Origin: JAXLWB01 sp046328715
GTDB lineage: Bacteria; Chloroflexota; Anaerolineae; Caldilineales; Caldilineaceae
Direction: 5' to 3'
Length of the DNA: 64,000 nucleotides
Assembly: GCA_046328715.1 (NCBI GenBank)
Contig: JAXLWB010000016.1
Span: 124,001-188,000, forward strand
The notes under the pieces were generated by a model. It searched no databases, had not been told where the DNA came from, and saw only the letters and a program-made list of their open reading frames with translations. Every line of letters starts with the position of its first letter. Position 1 is the first letter of the stretch. Positions 1 to 8,080 of this stretch are shown here, in pieces. Position numbers and translations under genes: made by a program.

Positions 1-1
1 G

Positions 2-220
2 CCGTTGCTTGATGGCGTTTTGGAGCATAAAACTGTTCAGGCGATTGCCCAGCAGCATCACGCCACAGGGGCGCAAGTGGCACTGCAATGGCTGATCCAG
101 CAGCCGCAAGTGATCACGATCCCCAAGTCGAGCAAGCAGCTTCGTCAACAGGAAAATTGGGATGCGAGTGGGGTTGTGCTAAGCGAAGAAGACATTGCGC
201 AACTCAATCGACTCGTGTAA
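2..220 (+). CDS. Aldo/keto reductase, C-terminal part (5' end outside window)
   Basis: The reading frame is open to the window edge and closes with TAA after a stretch typical of the C-terminus of 2,5-diketo-gluconate-reductase-type aldo/keto reductases: QVALQWLIQQPQVITIPKSS is the strand/helix that binds the NADPH phosphate (IPKSS), followed by LSEEDIAQLNRL. These enzymes reduce aldehydes and ketones with NADPH in the cytoplasm. The catalytic Tyr/Lys/His region lies upstream of the window, so activity cannot be judged. It is one of five AKR genes or remnants in 64 kb. Confidence 0.85.
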   Translation, partial: PLLDGVLEHKTVQAIAQQHHATGAQVALQWLIQQPQVITIPKSSKQLRQQENWDASGVVLSEEDIAQLNRLV

Positions 221-251
221 TAGGTCAATCTTATGCCTTGAACCTAATCGT

Positions 252-350
252 GGATCGGTACGTGGATGACACAGATGATGCGGATCAAGAGCGGATTTTT
301 GTGGATCTTTATCCGCCTTTAATCCGTAGAATCAGCGTTATCCGCGTACC
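252..350. repeat. Palindromic intergenic repeat, GATCGGTAC family (R1)
   Basis: The outer arms are GGATCGGTACGTGGAT at the left and ATCCGCGTACCAC at the right, with internal pairing around GCGGATTTTTGTGGAT. Related copies lie near 27361, 41602, 58007 and 62233. It fills the gap between the AKR end and the altronate dehydratase-like gene. No coding potential is seen. Confidence 0.7.
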
Positions 351-401
351 ACTCACTCATTCTTCATTGTGCATGTTTGCATGGTCATCTACTCTCAAAT
401 C

Positions 402-3116
402 ATGAAACCGACCTCAGAACCCGCTCTCCCCTTGTCCGCAATTGGCCGTCTGCCCGTGCCGGGTGACAATGTAGCGATTGCAACCACACTGCTACCTGCC
501 GGAACGACCCTTGCGATTGGCGACAGCAGCTATAGGTTAGAATTCACCGTGCCGGAAGGGCATCGCTTTGCCGTGCGTCCGATTGCGCGTGATGAGGCGC
601 TGCTCTCCTGGGGATTGCCCTTTGGCGTTGCCAGCCAAGCGATTGCGCCCGGCGAATATGTGCGCAACGCTGGCATGATCGAGGCGCTCAATGGTCGCAC
701 GTTGCCCTTCACCGTCCCGCAGCAGCCCAACTTTGTCGACCGCATCACCCCGTACCAGTTGGATGAAGCCACCTTTCAGCCGGGTAAACAAGTGGAACGC
801 TATCCCAACCAGCGCACCTTTCTTGGCTACCAACGACCGGAAGGCCGCGGCGTTGGGACACGCAACATGGTCGTGATCTTGGGCGCCACCTCCAGCGCGG
901 CTGGCTTTGTGCGCGCCCTAGCCGAGCAATTGCAGCCAGAAACCAGCGGCTTGGCCAATCTCGACGGCATCGTACCGATTGCCCACACCGAGGGCAGTGG
1001 CTATGTACGCTTGAATAACCGGGATTATCTCTTGCGCACCCTGGCCGGTCTTATGGTCCACCCGAATGTGGCGGCGGTGTTGGCGGTCAACTTGGCCAGC
1101 GATCCCGTAACTGGCGACCTGACAAACGAGGAACTGGCGCGCTTCATGCGAGAGAATGGTTACCCGCTAGGCTCTGTGTTGCACCACTTTTTCGCCCTCA
1201 GCAACCACTGGCAGGCGGATCTGGCGCAGGGAGCTGAGCTGGTCTGTGATTGGCTGCCGCAGGTCGCTGCCATGCAGCGCACACCGCAACCCTTATCCGA
1301 AATCGCCGTTGCACTGCAATGTGGCGGCTCGGACGCCTTTTCCGGTGTCTCTGGCAATCCACTGGCTGGCACCGTTGCCAGGGAGATCATCCGCTATGGT
1401 GGACGCGCCAATCTGGCCGAGACCGATGAGTTGATTGGGGCTGAATCCTATATTTTGCAGAATATGCGCGATCTGCCAACGGCGCGCTGCTTTCTGAACT
1501 TTATTGCCGAATTTCAAGAGCGGCTGGCCTGGCACGGGCAGAGCGCCGAGGGCAACCCATCAGGCGGCAACAAGCTACGTGGGCTCTACAACATTGCGCT
1601 GAAATCGATCGGTGCGGCCATGAAAAAAGATCCCGCAGTGCGCATCGACCATGTGATCGACTATGCCGAACGTATGCTTCAGCACGGCTTCCACTTCATG
1701 AATTCACCGGGCAACGATTTGGAAGGCATCGCCGGTCAGGTGGCCAGCGGCGCCAATCTGATCATCTTTACCACGGGCAATGGCTCAATTACCAACTTTC
1801 CATTTGTGCCGACGATCAAGGTAATGACTACCTCCAATCGCTTTGCCCTGCTGGCCAACGAAATGGATGTCAACGCTGGTGCCTATCTGGATGGCACGCC
1901 AATGGAGGAACTGACGCAGACGACGCTCGACCTGCTGATAGCGATTGCTTCGGGCCAGACCAGTTGTGGTGAAAAGGCCGGTCACTCGCAGATCTCAATC
2001 TGGCGCAATTGGCAGCAACAGGATCGCAGCCGCCTTCCGTTGATCCTGGCTCGGGAAAAGCCCAACGGTGCTCCGATTCCATTGCCCCGCTCCACTGCCT
2101 TGCAGCCCAACCAAACGATCATCAAGCGCTTAAATGCGGCCCGACAGCAGGGCACGATTGGCCTGATCGTGCCCACTAGTATCTGTTCCGGACAGATCGC
2201 ACGGCTGGCCACAAATCGGCTCAATGCCCAGACAAGGGAGAACCCATCGGCGCTCAGCCGCTTTGCCACCCTGGTGCATACCGAAGGTTGCGGTGTGGCC
2301 TTTGCCTCCACTCGCGAGATCTATGCCGAAACGATGGTGGGTCACGCCCTGCATCCGCTAGTGGGCGATTGTCTCTTTTTGGAGCATGGCTGCGAAAAGG
2401 CGCACAACAACTATGTGCAGTCGCTCATCCACCAGCGGGGACGGACGCTGGACGACTTTGGCTGGGCCAGTGTCCAGTTGGATGGCGGCATCGATAAGGT
2501 GTTGGCCAAGATCAGTGACTATTTCCCTCAACCCAAAGCCCGGCTTAGCACAGTGACGAACCAACGTACCTTTGCCGTGGCCTTCCTGAACGAAGCCAAC
2601 GAGAAACTACCAGCGACCCTTGCCGCCAGTGTGGCAGAGATCATTCAAGGCGTGGTTGCGGCAGGCGGCACGGCAGTCTTGCCCAGTGACAGCACTTTCG
2701 CTAGCGTGCAACCCTTACTCGCCACCCTCGACCTTGCCGACGAGCCCAAACCGTCCCTAGCCTACGGTCAAATGGTGGATGAGCCCGGTTTTCATCTCAT
2801 GGAAGTGCCCACCCCGCACTGGTCAGAAACGGTGACTGGGCTGGCAGCCACCGGCGTCGATCTGATCGTTGGCTTTAGCAGCACATCCCGTCCCGGACAT
2901 CCCTTTGTGCCACTGCTGCTGGTGAATCATGCCACGCACGATGAATCCCTGCAAAGTCACGTTGACCTAGCCCTGCACAGCGATTCGACTCGTTGGACCG
3001 CACAGATCCTGGATGCGATGGCTGCGGTGGTCTCCGGTCAGCAGCCGCCACGCGCCTGGCTGGATAATCACATTGATTTTCAACTGACGCGTGGCTGGCT
3101 GGGGATTTCTACGTGA
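402..3116 (+). CDS. UxaA-family altronate/galactarate dehydratase-like protein, double-length
   Basis: UxaA/GarD enzymes dehydrate altronate or galactarate to 2-keto-3-deoxy sugar acids. Order of parts (about 904 aa): an N-terminal SAF-like domain (residues ~25-110), the second UxaA domain beginning FLGYQRPEGRGVGTRN with an HTEGSG motif, then the conserved C-terminal domain with ALQCGGSDAFSGVSGNPL, FTTGNGS and SCGEKAGHSQ. The family normally ends there, near 500 aa. Here about 340 more residues follow, holding another copy of the second domain with canonical HTEGCG and FLEHGCEKAHNN. The first copy has Ser where the motif Cys should be. ATG at 402 was chosen over in-frame upstream starts (369 GTG, 381 ATG) because the family similarity starts just after it; no clear ribosome site decides. 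Exact substrate is unknown. Confidence 0.85.
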   Translation: MKPTSEPALPLSAIGRLPVPGDNVAIATTLLPAGTTLAIGDSSYRLEFTVPEGHRFAVRPIARDEALLSWGLPFGVASQAIAPGEYVRNAGMIEALNGRTLPFTVPQQPNFVDRITPYQLDEATFQPGKQVERYPNQRTFLGYQRPEGRGVGTRNMVVILGATSSAAGFVRALAEQLQPETSGLANLDGIVPIAHTEGSGYVRLNNRDYLLRTLAGLMVHPNVAAVLAVNLASDPVTGDLTNEELARFMRENGYPLGSVLHHFFALSNHWQADLAQGAELVCDWLPQVAAMQRTPQPLSEIAVALQCGGSDAFSGVSGNPLAGTVAREIIRYGGRANLAETDELIGAESYILQNMRDLPTARCFLNFIAEFQERLAWHGQSAEGNPSGGNKLRGLYNIALKSIGAAMKKDPAVRIDHVIDYAERMLQHGFHFMNSPGNDLEGIAGQVASGANLIIFTTGNGSITNFPFVPTIKVMTTSNRFALLANEMDVNAGAYLDGTPMEELTQTTLDLLIAIASGQTSCGEKAGHSQISIWRNWQQQDRSRLPLILAREKPNGAPIPLPRSTALQPNQTIIKRLNAARQQGTIGLIVPTSICSGQIARLATNRLNAQTRENPSALSRFATLVHTEGCGVAFASTREIYAETMVGHALHPLVGDCLFLEHGCEKAHNNYVQSLIHQRGRTLDDFGWASVQLDGGIDKVLAKISDYFPQPKARLSTVTNQRTFAVAFLNEANEKLPATLAASVAEIIQGVVAAGGTAVLPSDSTFASVQPLLATLDLADEPKPSLAYGQMVDEPGFHLMEVPTPHWSETVTGLAATGVDLIVGFSSTSRPGHPFVPLLLVNHATHDESLQSHVDLALHSDSTRWTAQILDAMAAVVSGQQPPRAWLDNHIDFQLTRGWLGIST

Positions 3117-3171
3117 CAGGCAAAACAAATCAAACCGAAGAAGAACTAGCAAAAGAGAAGCTGAACGAACA

Positions 3172-3228
3172 ACTTCCGGGAAGGCACTACTGATCAACGT
3201 TCTCCTTGGACGGACCCTTCCCGGAAGT
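3172..3228. repeat. Hairpin repeat, CTTCCGGGAAG family (R5)
   Basis: Inverted arms ACTTCCGGGAAGG and CCTTCCCGGAAGT enclose about 30 bases. A second copy with the same arms lies at 33158-33223. This one sits 55 bases after the UxaA-like stop, between converging genes, so it may act as a transcription terminator in both directions. Confidence 0.65.
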
Positions 3229-3272
3229 GGCCAAAATCAGCGTAAGTCTTTTTCCTGACCACCGTAAACGCG

Positions 3273-3500
3273 CTACCCTAAATCATTCAGCAACGCTTTT
3301 GCTGCCAGCAAATCATATGTATCCAACCCTTCGCTGAACCAGTTATAGATGGGCAAGAGAAGCTGCTTACCATCGGATGCGCGGCCCTGATATCGGTACA
3401 AGCGGGCAAGGTGGCGGCGCTAACTCAGCGCGCGCCAGCAAAGTGCCTTGGCACTTAATTCATGGGCGAGGGCAGAATCGAGATGGGGATGTAAGGAGTA
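3273..3500 (-). pseudogene. Remnant of the C-terminus of a TPR/ATPase adenylate-cyclase-type protein
   Basis: Reading the minus strand gives SALAHELSAKALCWRALS, an in-frame TAG, then RRHLARLYRYQGRASDGKQ and LLPIYNWFSEGLDTYDLLAAK followed by ALLNDLG and a true stop. This matches the common C-terminal signature of large TPR-containing adenylate cyclase/AAA ATPase proteins (RLYRDQGR...LLAPVYGWFTEGFDT...DLKEAKALL). Only about 70 codons remain and one is a nonsense codon, so it is a dead fragment abutting another decayed gene. Confidence 0.7.
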
Positions 3501-3563
3501 TGGCAGAGAAGAAGCGTTCTAACTGAAGAATCGAAACCTTAGGGCTGTTTTGCAGGGGTCGAC

Positions 3564-4790
3564 TCATTGGCACGTTAATAGTAATTCGCGCTCGCGAGCA
3601 TTCTGTGCTAAGTCGGCGGCTCGCAAAAACTCGATGCGTGCTTCGGCATGGCGATCGAGTTTGACCAGCAGATCGCTGCGCATACCGGGCAAGAGGTGAT
3701 AGCTTTCGAGCGATGGCTCGGACGTCAATTGGATCGACTAACTCTAAGCCGACCGCTGCACCATACGCCATGGCCAGGGCGACGGCGATTGAGTTCAACA
3801 ATGGGTGAGGGGAGCAAGTTGGGCTAATGTGACGTAGAGCGCAGCGATGCGCAGCCAGTCGGTGGCGTCAGCCGTGCGGGCGCGGGCATGGCAAGCAGCG
3901 ATGGCAGCCTGGAGTTGATATGACCCAAGGCACCACCCATTTTCTGCCCGCGCCAGTGCCGCCAAGCCACGTTGGATCAGCAATTGATCCCAGCGTTCGG
4001 TTTTGATTTCGAGCAGGAGGATCGGTCTACCCTGCACCAACCTGGGCGCGCAGACGAGAGGCTTGAATCTCCATTAAGGCCACCAATCCATGCACCTCCG
4101 ACTCGTGTGGGTCATCTGGCCAGATGCGCCCCAAACGTAGTGCCTCCTCACAGAGGGCAGGGCGCATCCAATCCTCACCGGCAGAGGCATAGCCTTCGTT
4201 GAAGATCGGCAGATCACCTCCAATACCGATAAGCCATCCGCTCACCACCCTGCGGCACGACAAAGGGGATGCGTGCCGCGGATAGAGTACGTTTGGCGTT
4301 AAACTGCTGGGCAATGGTGGTGGCCGGTGGTGAGAAAGGCGCGACCAATCTCTTCGACGGTCAACCCGCCCAGCAAGCGCAAGGTCAGCGCCACCCGTGC
4401 CTCGGCGGCAAGTACGGGATGACAGGCAATAAAGATCAGGCGGAGCAGATCGTCGTCCACCGCATCCTCATCGATCCGCTCTAATTGGGTGCTGGTGGCA
4501 TCGTCGCTCTGTTCCAGCTCGCGACCAATCTCGGCATATTTCCGTTCTGCCGTCTGTTGACGACGGATGAGATCAATGGCGCGGTGTTTGGCTGTCCCCA
4601 TCAGCCAGGCCGCAGGGTTGCGCGGAATGCCTTCTTCTGGCCATTGTTGGAGAGCAATGACCAGCGCATCCTGGGCAAGCTCCTCCGCCAAGCCCACATC
4701 GCGCACAAGACGCGTGAGCGCCGCAATCAACTTGGGCGCTTCGATGCGCCATACTGTCTCAATTGTGCGCTGTATGGTAGATGTAGTCAT
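3564..4790 (-). pseudogene. Frameshifted ECF sigma factor with C-terminal SnoaL/TPR-like extension
   Basis: The N-terminal 160 codons (4790-4310) carry sigma region 2 (ELAQDALVIALQQWP, NPAAWLMGTAKHRAIDLIRR) and the start of region 4 (GGLTVEEIGRAFL). The frame then shifts near 4310, again near 4030, near 3798 and near 3725. The later pieces read IFNEGYASAGEDWMRPALCE, RWDQLLIQRGLAALARAE, AVALAMAYGAAVGLELV and YHLLPGMRSDLLVKLDRHAE, which line up in order with the intact 435-aa sigma gene at 36927. At least three shifts make it non-functional. It is the last gene of a minus-strand run with DUF899 and two YCII genes, the usual partners of this sigma class. Confidence 0.85.
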
Positions 4791-4838
4791 TGTTCTAGCT
4801 TGGGCTCTTATTGTGATCGTTCACAGGATCGGCACACT

Positions 4839-5582
4839 TCAGCGTCCGGTGTTGCCGAGATCATCAGAACGACCGGCGGCCAGCCGCGACCACTGTGAGA
4901 TCGGTCGCCCGTTGCTGCGGAAGCCTTCGGATCGATCCCGGCGCGGCCAGCCTTCTGGAGAGTTCTCCCACGGTTCCTGGCGACCGTAGACCGTCATGTC
5001 GAGCATCCCGTAGCTATTGCCCATGATCTCGCAGCCGCGTCCGGTAGTCCAGTAGGTCTCGAAGACGCGGTTGCCATCGCGCAGGTAGCAGACCTTCATG
5101 CCAAAATGCTGTCCTGCGCCGAAGAGACGATCAGCCGAGCTTTCCGGCACGGAGTACCAGGGCATCTCCCAGCCCATAAACTCGCGGTAGCGGTTGCTCT
5201 CGTCAAACGGCCCTTCACAGAAGACGACGTAGGTGACATCACGCGAGTGCAGGTAGGAAAGCTCAAGCACGTGGCCGGTGTTGAAGGTGCAACCCTCGCA
5301 TTGCTCAGCGGCGGGGTGCCCCGTGTGCCACATGTGGTACGAGGCAAACATCAGCTTCCTGCCCTCAAATGTGTCGATGAATGGCAGCACTCCATCTGCA
5401 CCGACCACCGGGGTCGAGCCGTCGATCTCGACCATCGGCAATCGTCGGCGGGCTGCGGCGATGGCATCCCCCTCGCGTGTATGCGCCTTCTCGCGCACCC
5501 GCAACGCATCCAGTTCCGCTTGGTAGATGCTCCGATCCACGATTGTAGGCACGGCAAGTCCATCTGGCAAGTTGTTGTTCAT
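4839..5582 (-). CDS. DUF899 (thioredoxin-like) protein
   Basis: The 247-aa product has the full DUF899 signature: an early GRKLMFASYHMWHTG segment, the ECEGCTFNTGHV cysteine region, DVTYVVFCEGPFDE, the GWEMPWYSVP motif, and a final FETYWTTGRGCEIMGNSYGM. The fold is thioredoxin-like but the reaction is unknown. The ATG at 5582 is preferred over upstream starts because AGGAGA lies 8 bases before it. It lies 48 bases upstream of the broken sigma gene and downstream of two YCII genes in the same direction; DUF899, YCII and ECF sigma genes often occur together. A hairpin repeat separates it from the YCII gene. Confidence 0.85.
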   Translation of the reverse strand: MNNNLPDGLAVPTIVDRSIYQAELDALRVREKAHTREGDAIAAARRRLPMVEIDGSTPVVGADGVLPFIDTFEGRKLMFASYHMWHTGHPAAEQCEGCTFNTGHVLELSYLHSRDVTYVVFCEGPFDESNRYREFMGWEMPWYSVPESSADRLFGAGQHFGMKVCYLRDGNRVFETYWTTGRGCEIMGNSYGMLDMTVYGRQEPWENSPEGWPRRDRSEGFRSNGRPISQWSRLAAGRSDDLGNTGR

Positions 5583-5620
5583 TGTTGTTTTCTCCTGATG
5601 TTGAGTCAAAACGCATCATC

Positions 5621-5707
5621 TATACTGTGCTCTGTATGAAAACCGGAGTTTCCGACTAGTGGTTAGTCAAGCAGCAAACTCCGGTTTTCATCACAACCGC
5701 AGTATAG
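5621..5707. repeat. MITE-like inverted repeat, AACTCCGGTTTTCAT family (R2), copy 1
   Basis: Arms ATGAAAACCGGAGTTT and AAACTCCGGTTTTCAT (16 bp, perfect) flank a short centre; the outer ends read TATACTGTGCTCTG and AACCGCAGTATAG. The same ends recur at 6569-6656 and, inverted, at 31254-31341. It has no coding capacity and looks like a small non-autonomous element or a REP-type hairpin. Confidence 0.75.
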
Positions 5708-5729
5708 CCTTGATCGATCCACTCGCTGG

Positions 5730-6083
5730 TCACATAATCGGGCGCAGTTCTAATATGCCTTCGCTGCCAGTCGGGGTAGGACAGCGCTTAGCCCACTCGA
5801 TGGCCTCTTCCATTGAGCGCACTTGCCAGATCCAGAAGCCAGCAACAAGTTCTTTGGTCTCGGTGAATGGGCCATCGATCACTCTGGTCGCCTTGTTATC
5901 GAACCTGCCGGTGAAGTGAATACGCGCACCTTTGCTGCTTGGCTGCAAGCCCCCAACCTCCAAAACAATCCCGGCTCTGTTGAGTTCTTCGTTGAATTTA
6001 TCCATTGCCGCCGCATCTTCTTCTGTACCCACGGTCTCGGCTTCAGTTTCTGCGGTCGCTTTCACAAAAACGATGACTTTCAT
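5730..6083 (-). CDS. YCII-related (DGPF) domain protein
   Basis: This 117-aa protein has the YCII/DGPF core: MKVIVFVKATAETEAE at the start, GGLQPSSKGARIHF, DGPFTETKELVAGFWIWQV, then SMEEAIEWAKRCP. The family is small and dimeric with a ferredoxin-like fold; enzymatic function is not established. Genes of this type are typically adjacent to and probably controlled by ECF sigma factors of the type found at 36927. It is a close paralogue of the next gene upstream (6168-6521), and both share a conserved leader before the start, so they arose by tandem duplication. Confidence 0.9.
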   Translation of the reverse strand: MKVIVFVKATAETEAETVGTEEDAAAMDKFNEELNRAGIVLEVGGLQPSSKGARIHFTGRFDNKATRVIDGPFTETKELVAGFWIWQVRSMEEAIEWAKRCPTPTGSEGILELRPIM

Positions 6084-6101
6084 GGTTGATACCCCTTTTG
6101 C

Positions 6102-6129
6102 TTGTGACTGAATTTGTCAAGTTTGGCGG
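6102..6129 (-). promoter_or_regulatory. Conserved leader motif upstream of YCII gene
   Basis: In the gene's direction this reads CCGCCAAACTTGACAAATTCA then GTCACAAG. The same CCGCCAAA, 13-base gap, GTCACA pattern precedes the paralogue at 6521 (24 of 29 bases match over the block) and, with a 10-base gap, the YCII gene at 36563. It may be an ECF promoter or mRNA leader element. Confidence 0.5.
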
Positions 6130-6167
6130 GATAGACAAGAGTAAGGTTGGAGTTCGGGAGTGAATTC

Positions 6168-6521
6168 CTAGCCAAAATCTTCTGGCTCAAAGAGGGGACG
6201 CAGTTCCGTCGAACCATTTCGGAAGGGACTACGCTTCACCCATTCTACTGCTTCTTCCATCGATTTGACCTGCCAGATCGCAAAACCAGCTACTACTTCT
6301 TTGGTTTCGGTGAAGGGGCCATCGACAATTGTGCGCTGCGTCCCATCAAAATAGACGCGCACCCCACGTGCAGAAGGATGCAGCCCTTCGCCCGCTAAGA
6401 CGACAACACCAGCGTTGACCAACTCTTCGTTAAATGCATCCATCTCGGCGAGTGCCTCCATAGTGGGCATCACACCCGCTTCAGTTTCCGGAGTCGCTTT
6501 CCCTAAAAGCATGACTTTCAT
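6168..6521 (-). CDS. YCII-related (DGPF) domain protein
   Basis: The 117-aa product begins MKVMLLGKATPETEAG and has GEGLHPSARGVRVYF, DGPFTETKEVVAGFAIWQV and SMEEAVEWVKRSPF, the standard DGPF arrangement. ATG at 6521 is chosen over the longer reading frame (6557) because AGGAGC lies 8 bases upstream and the paralogue starts at the same residue. It is the first gene of the minus-strand group YCII, YCII, DUF899, sigma pseudogene. Function is unknown; association with ECF sigma factors suggests a stress-linked role. Confidence 0.9.
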   Translation of the reverse strand: MKVMLLGKATPETEAGVMPTMEALAEMDAFNEELVNAGVVVLAGEGLHPSARGVRVYFDGTQRTIVDGPFTETKEVVAGFAIWQVKSMEEAVEWVKRSPFRNGSTELRPLFEPEDFG

Positions 6522-6539
6522 TTTGTTTGCTCCTTTTTC

Positions 6540-6567
6540 TTGTGACTGATTCTGCAAAGTTTGGCGG
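6540..6567 (-). promoter_or_regulatory. Conserved leader motif upstream of YCII gene
   Basis: Gene-direction sequence: CCGCCAAACTTTGCAGAATCA followed by GTCACAAG. It matches the leader of the downstream YCII paralogue and partly that at 36523-36546. An R2 repeat abuts it on the upstream side. Confidence 0.5.
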
Positions 6568-6568
6568 T

Positions 6569-6656
6569 TATAAACTCTGCTCTGAATGAGAACCGGAGTT
6601 TTGGTGCTCGAAAATCGGCTGGAAAAACTCCGCTTCTCATTGCAACCGCAGTATAG
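6569..6656. repeat. MITE-like inverted repeat R2, copy 2
   Basis: Ends read ATAAACTCTGCTCTG and GCAACCGCAGTATAG, with arms GAATGAGAACCGGAGTTTT and AAAACTCCGCTTCTCATT around a different centre from copy 1. Same orientation as copy 1, about 950 bases away, so the pair brackets the two YCII genes. Confidence 0.75.
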
Positions 6657-6785
6657 TTTGCTCTTCTAACCCAACCGTACGATAGACGAGGTAAAACTAG
6701 CAATTCGGCTGTAGATTATCTCGTTCTATACACACGTCGAATGAGATGGTATCAAAATCGACACGACTTTGCAGTGAGCCTAATA

Positions 6786-6857
6786 GACACGCTATTTAAA
6801 CATTGCACAATCTGCTTTAGAACCCAACCCTTGAAGATTGTGCAATGTTTAAGTGTC
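6786..6857. repeat. Long inverted repeat with 18-bp arms
   Basis: GACAC, then TTTAAACATTGCACAATCT, is mirrored by AGATTGTGCAATGTTTAA followed by GTGTC. The arms are nearly perfect with a 20-base loop. No other copy was found in the window. The 6657-7048 gap contains this and the next hairpins and no convincing gene. Confidence 0.65.
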
Positions 6858-6943
6858 ATCTCTATAAGTTTCAGTCACAATGCGTTGAACAATGATGCCC
6901 GCCCGCTCCAGAATCAAGAGCCAGCCGTATCACAATAGAGTCG

Positions 6944-7026
6944 CCCACCCCTTTTTCAGCATGGTCTTGAAAAAGGGGTGGGTGGTGGATAGTGGGTGGT
7001 TCATTACCACCCACTATCCACCACCC
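6944..7026. terminator. Two adjacent strong hairpins
   Basis: The first hairpin pairs CCCACCCCTTTTTCA with TTGAAAAAGGGGTGGG; the second pairs GGTGGTGGATAGTGGGTGGT with ACCACCCACTATCCACCACC. They end 22 bases from the stop of the minus-strand acetyltransferase gene, so they probably terminate it, though the sequences also look like an intergenic repeat. Confidence 0.5.
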
Positions 7027-7048
7027 ACAATGTACAAGCTCGCCAAGC

Positions 7049-8080
7049 CTACTTCCTCACCAAATCCATTCCAGCACGCACTTCCTTCTCGTAGGCATGA
7101 AAGCGATTATAGACACGCATTCCTGCCCGCTCGTAGAGCCGCGTTGCACCAGTCAAGCTCTCCGAATCAACCATCAAGCCGGCGCGCAGTTTGCCCCGCC
7201 GATGAAATTCAGCAAAGCTATGCTGGAGCAGCGCCAACCCCAATCCACGCTTTCGCCAGGGGCGGCGCACGGCCAGGATCTGTATCCAGCCCATTTCAGG
7301 GTCTTCCATATCTTGCGCCATTCCCACCAGCAGACCCGCAATCTCGTCACCGTCCATTGCCTTGTAAATCAATGCCGGATCATAATATTCGTTCTGGCGT
7401 ACACTGTGTAGCCACTTGGCAAAACCCTCCTCGAATAGCGTCTCGACCCAGCCAACGTGGTCACGAAATGCTTCATCTTTGGCACGGTAGAGACTCTCTT
7501 CATCTTGCCCTTCGACTATTGGACTAATGGTGATACCTGTGGGTAGAACAATGGTAGGTGGCGGCCCGGCTAATTCGATCTTCATATCGCTGAAGGTACG
7601 ATAATGATGATAGCCATGCTCTAGCAGAACCGCACGGGCACTGAGATGCAGCGCAGGAATCGACGCCGTGATCGATAGACGAACATTGTCGGGTGCTTGC
7701 CGAAAGAATTCCCCAGCTTGGCGTTCGTGCCATTGCGTCAACCATGTGCCAATCCCTTGACCGTAATAGTCAGGATGGACATGCGTCCATGTGGACACTT
7801 TGATGTGGGGCGCGCTGGAACTCTGATCGGCCACGGCCACAAGCTCGCCATCGGGTGCGATGACCAGACAGGCTTGCTGCGTTAGGTCGTAGCCAGGTTC
7901 GCTCCAATCCATACGAATTTCGTGCTCACTAAAGGCATCGCCTAGCTCAGGACGATTGGTCTCGATTCGCCAGCAATGGCTCGCCAATCTTGCGACTGCT
8001 TGGGCATCCTCTACGGTGGGCGGCCGGATGATGAATCCTTGTGTCTGCAATGTGAGGTGTGCAGGATTACTGATCGTCAT
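7049..8080 (-). CDS. GNAT acetyltransferase with two tandem GNAT domains
   Basis: The 343-aa protein has two acetyl-CoA-binding signatures: VHPDYYGQGIGTWLTQW in the N-terminal half and VRRPWRKRGLGLALLQHSF in the C-terminal half, each an R/Q-x-x-G-x-G loop, so both domains keep their cofactor site. The end of the second domain, GATRLYERAGMRVYNRFHAYEKE, is typical. Substrates could be an amine, an antibiotic or a protein N-terminus; none can be named. The second ATG (8080) is favoured because AGGAG lies 9 bases upstream; the first (8086) would be only 3 bases from it. It stands alone, facing the next gene. Confidence 0.9.
   Translation of the reverse strand: MTISNPAHLTLQTQGFIIRPPTVEDAQAVARLASHCWRIETNRPELGDAFSEHEIRMDWSEPGYDLTQQACLVIAPDGELVAVADQSSSAPHIKVSTWTHVHPDYYGQGIGTWLTQWHERQAGEFFRQAPDNVRLSITASIPALHLSARAVLLEHGYHHYRTFSDMKIELAGPPPTIVLPTGITISPIVEGQDEESLYRAKDEAFRDHVGWVETLFEEGFAKWLHSVRQNEYYDPALIYKAMDGDEIAGLLVGMAQDMEDPEMGWIQILAVRRPWRKRGLGLALLQHSFAEFHRRGKLRAGLMVDSESLTGATRLYERAGMRVYNRFHAYEKEVRAGMDLVRK

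Noticed and set aside
1160..2564. Antisense open frames across the UxaA-like gene
   Set aside because: They are reading-frame shadows of a strongly coding plus strand, with overlapping unrelated products.
5621..6656. Composite transposon around the YCII genes
   Set aside because: R2 elements are in direct orientation and have no transposase; there is no sign of target duplication by eye.
6892..7527. Plus-strand open frame of 211 codons
   Set aside because: It is antisense to the GNAT gene, starts inside hairpins and has the Pro/Ser/His-rich composition of a shadow frame.
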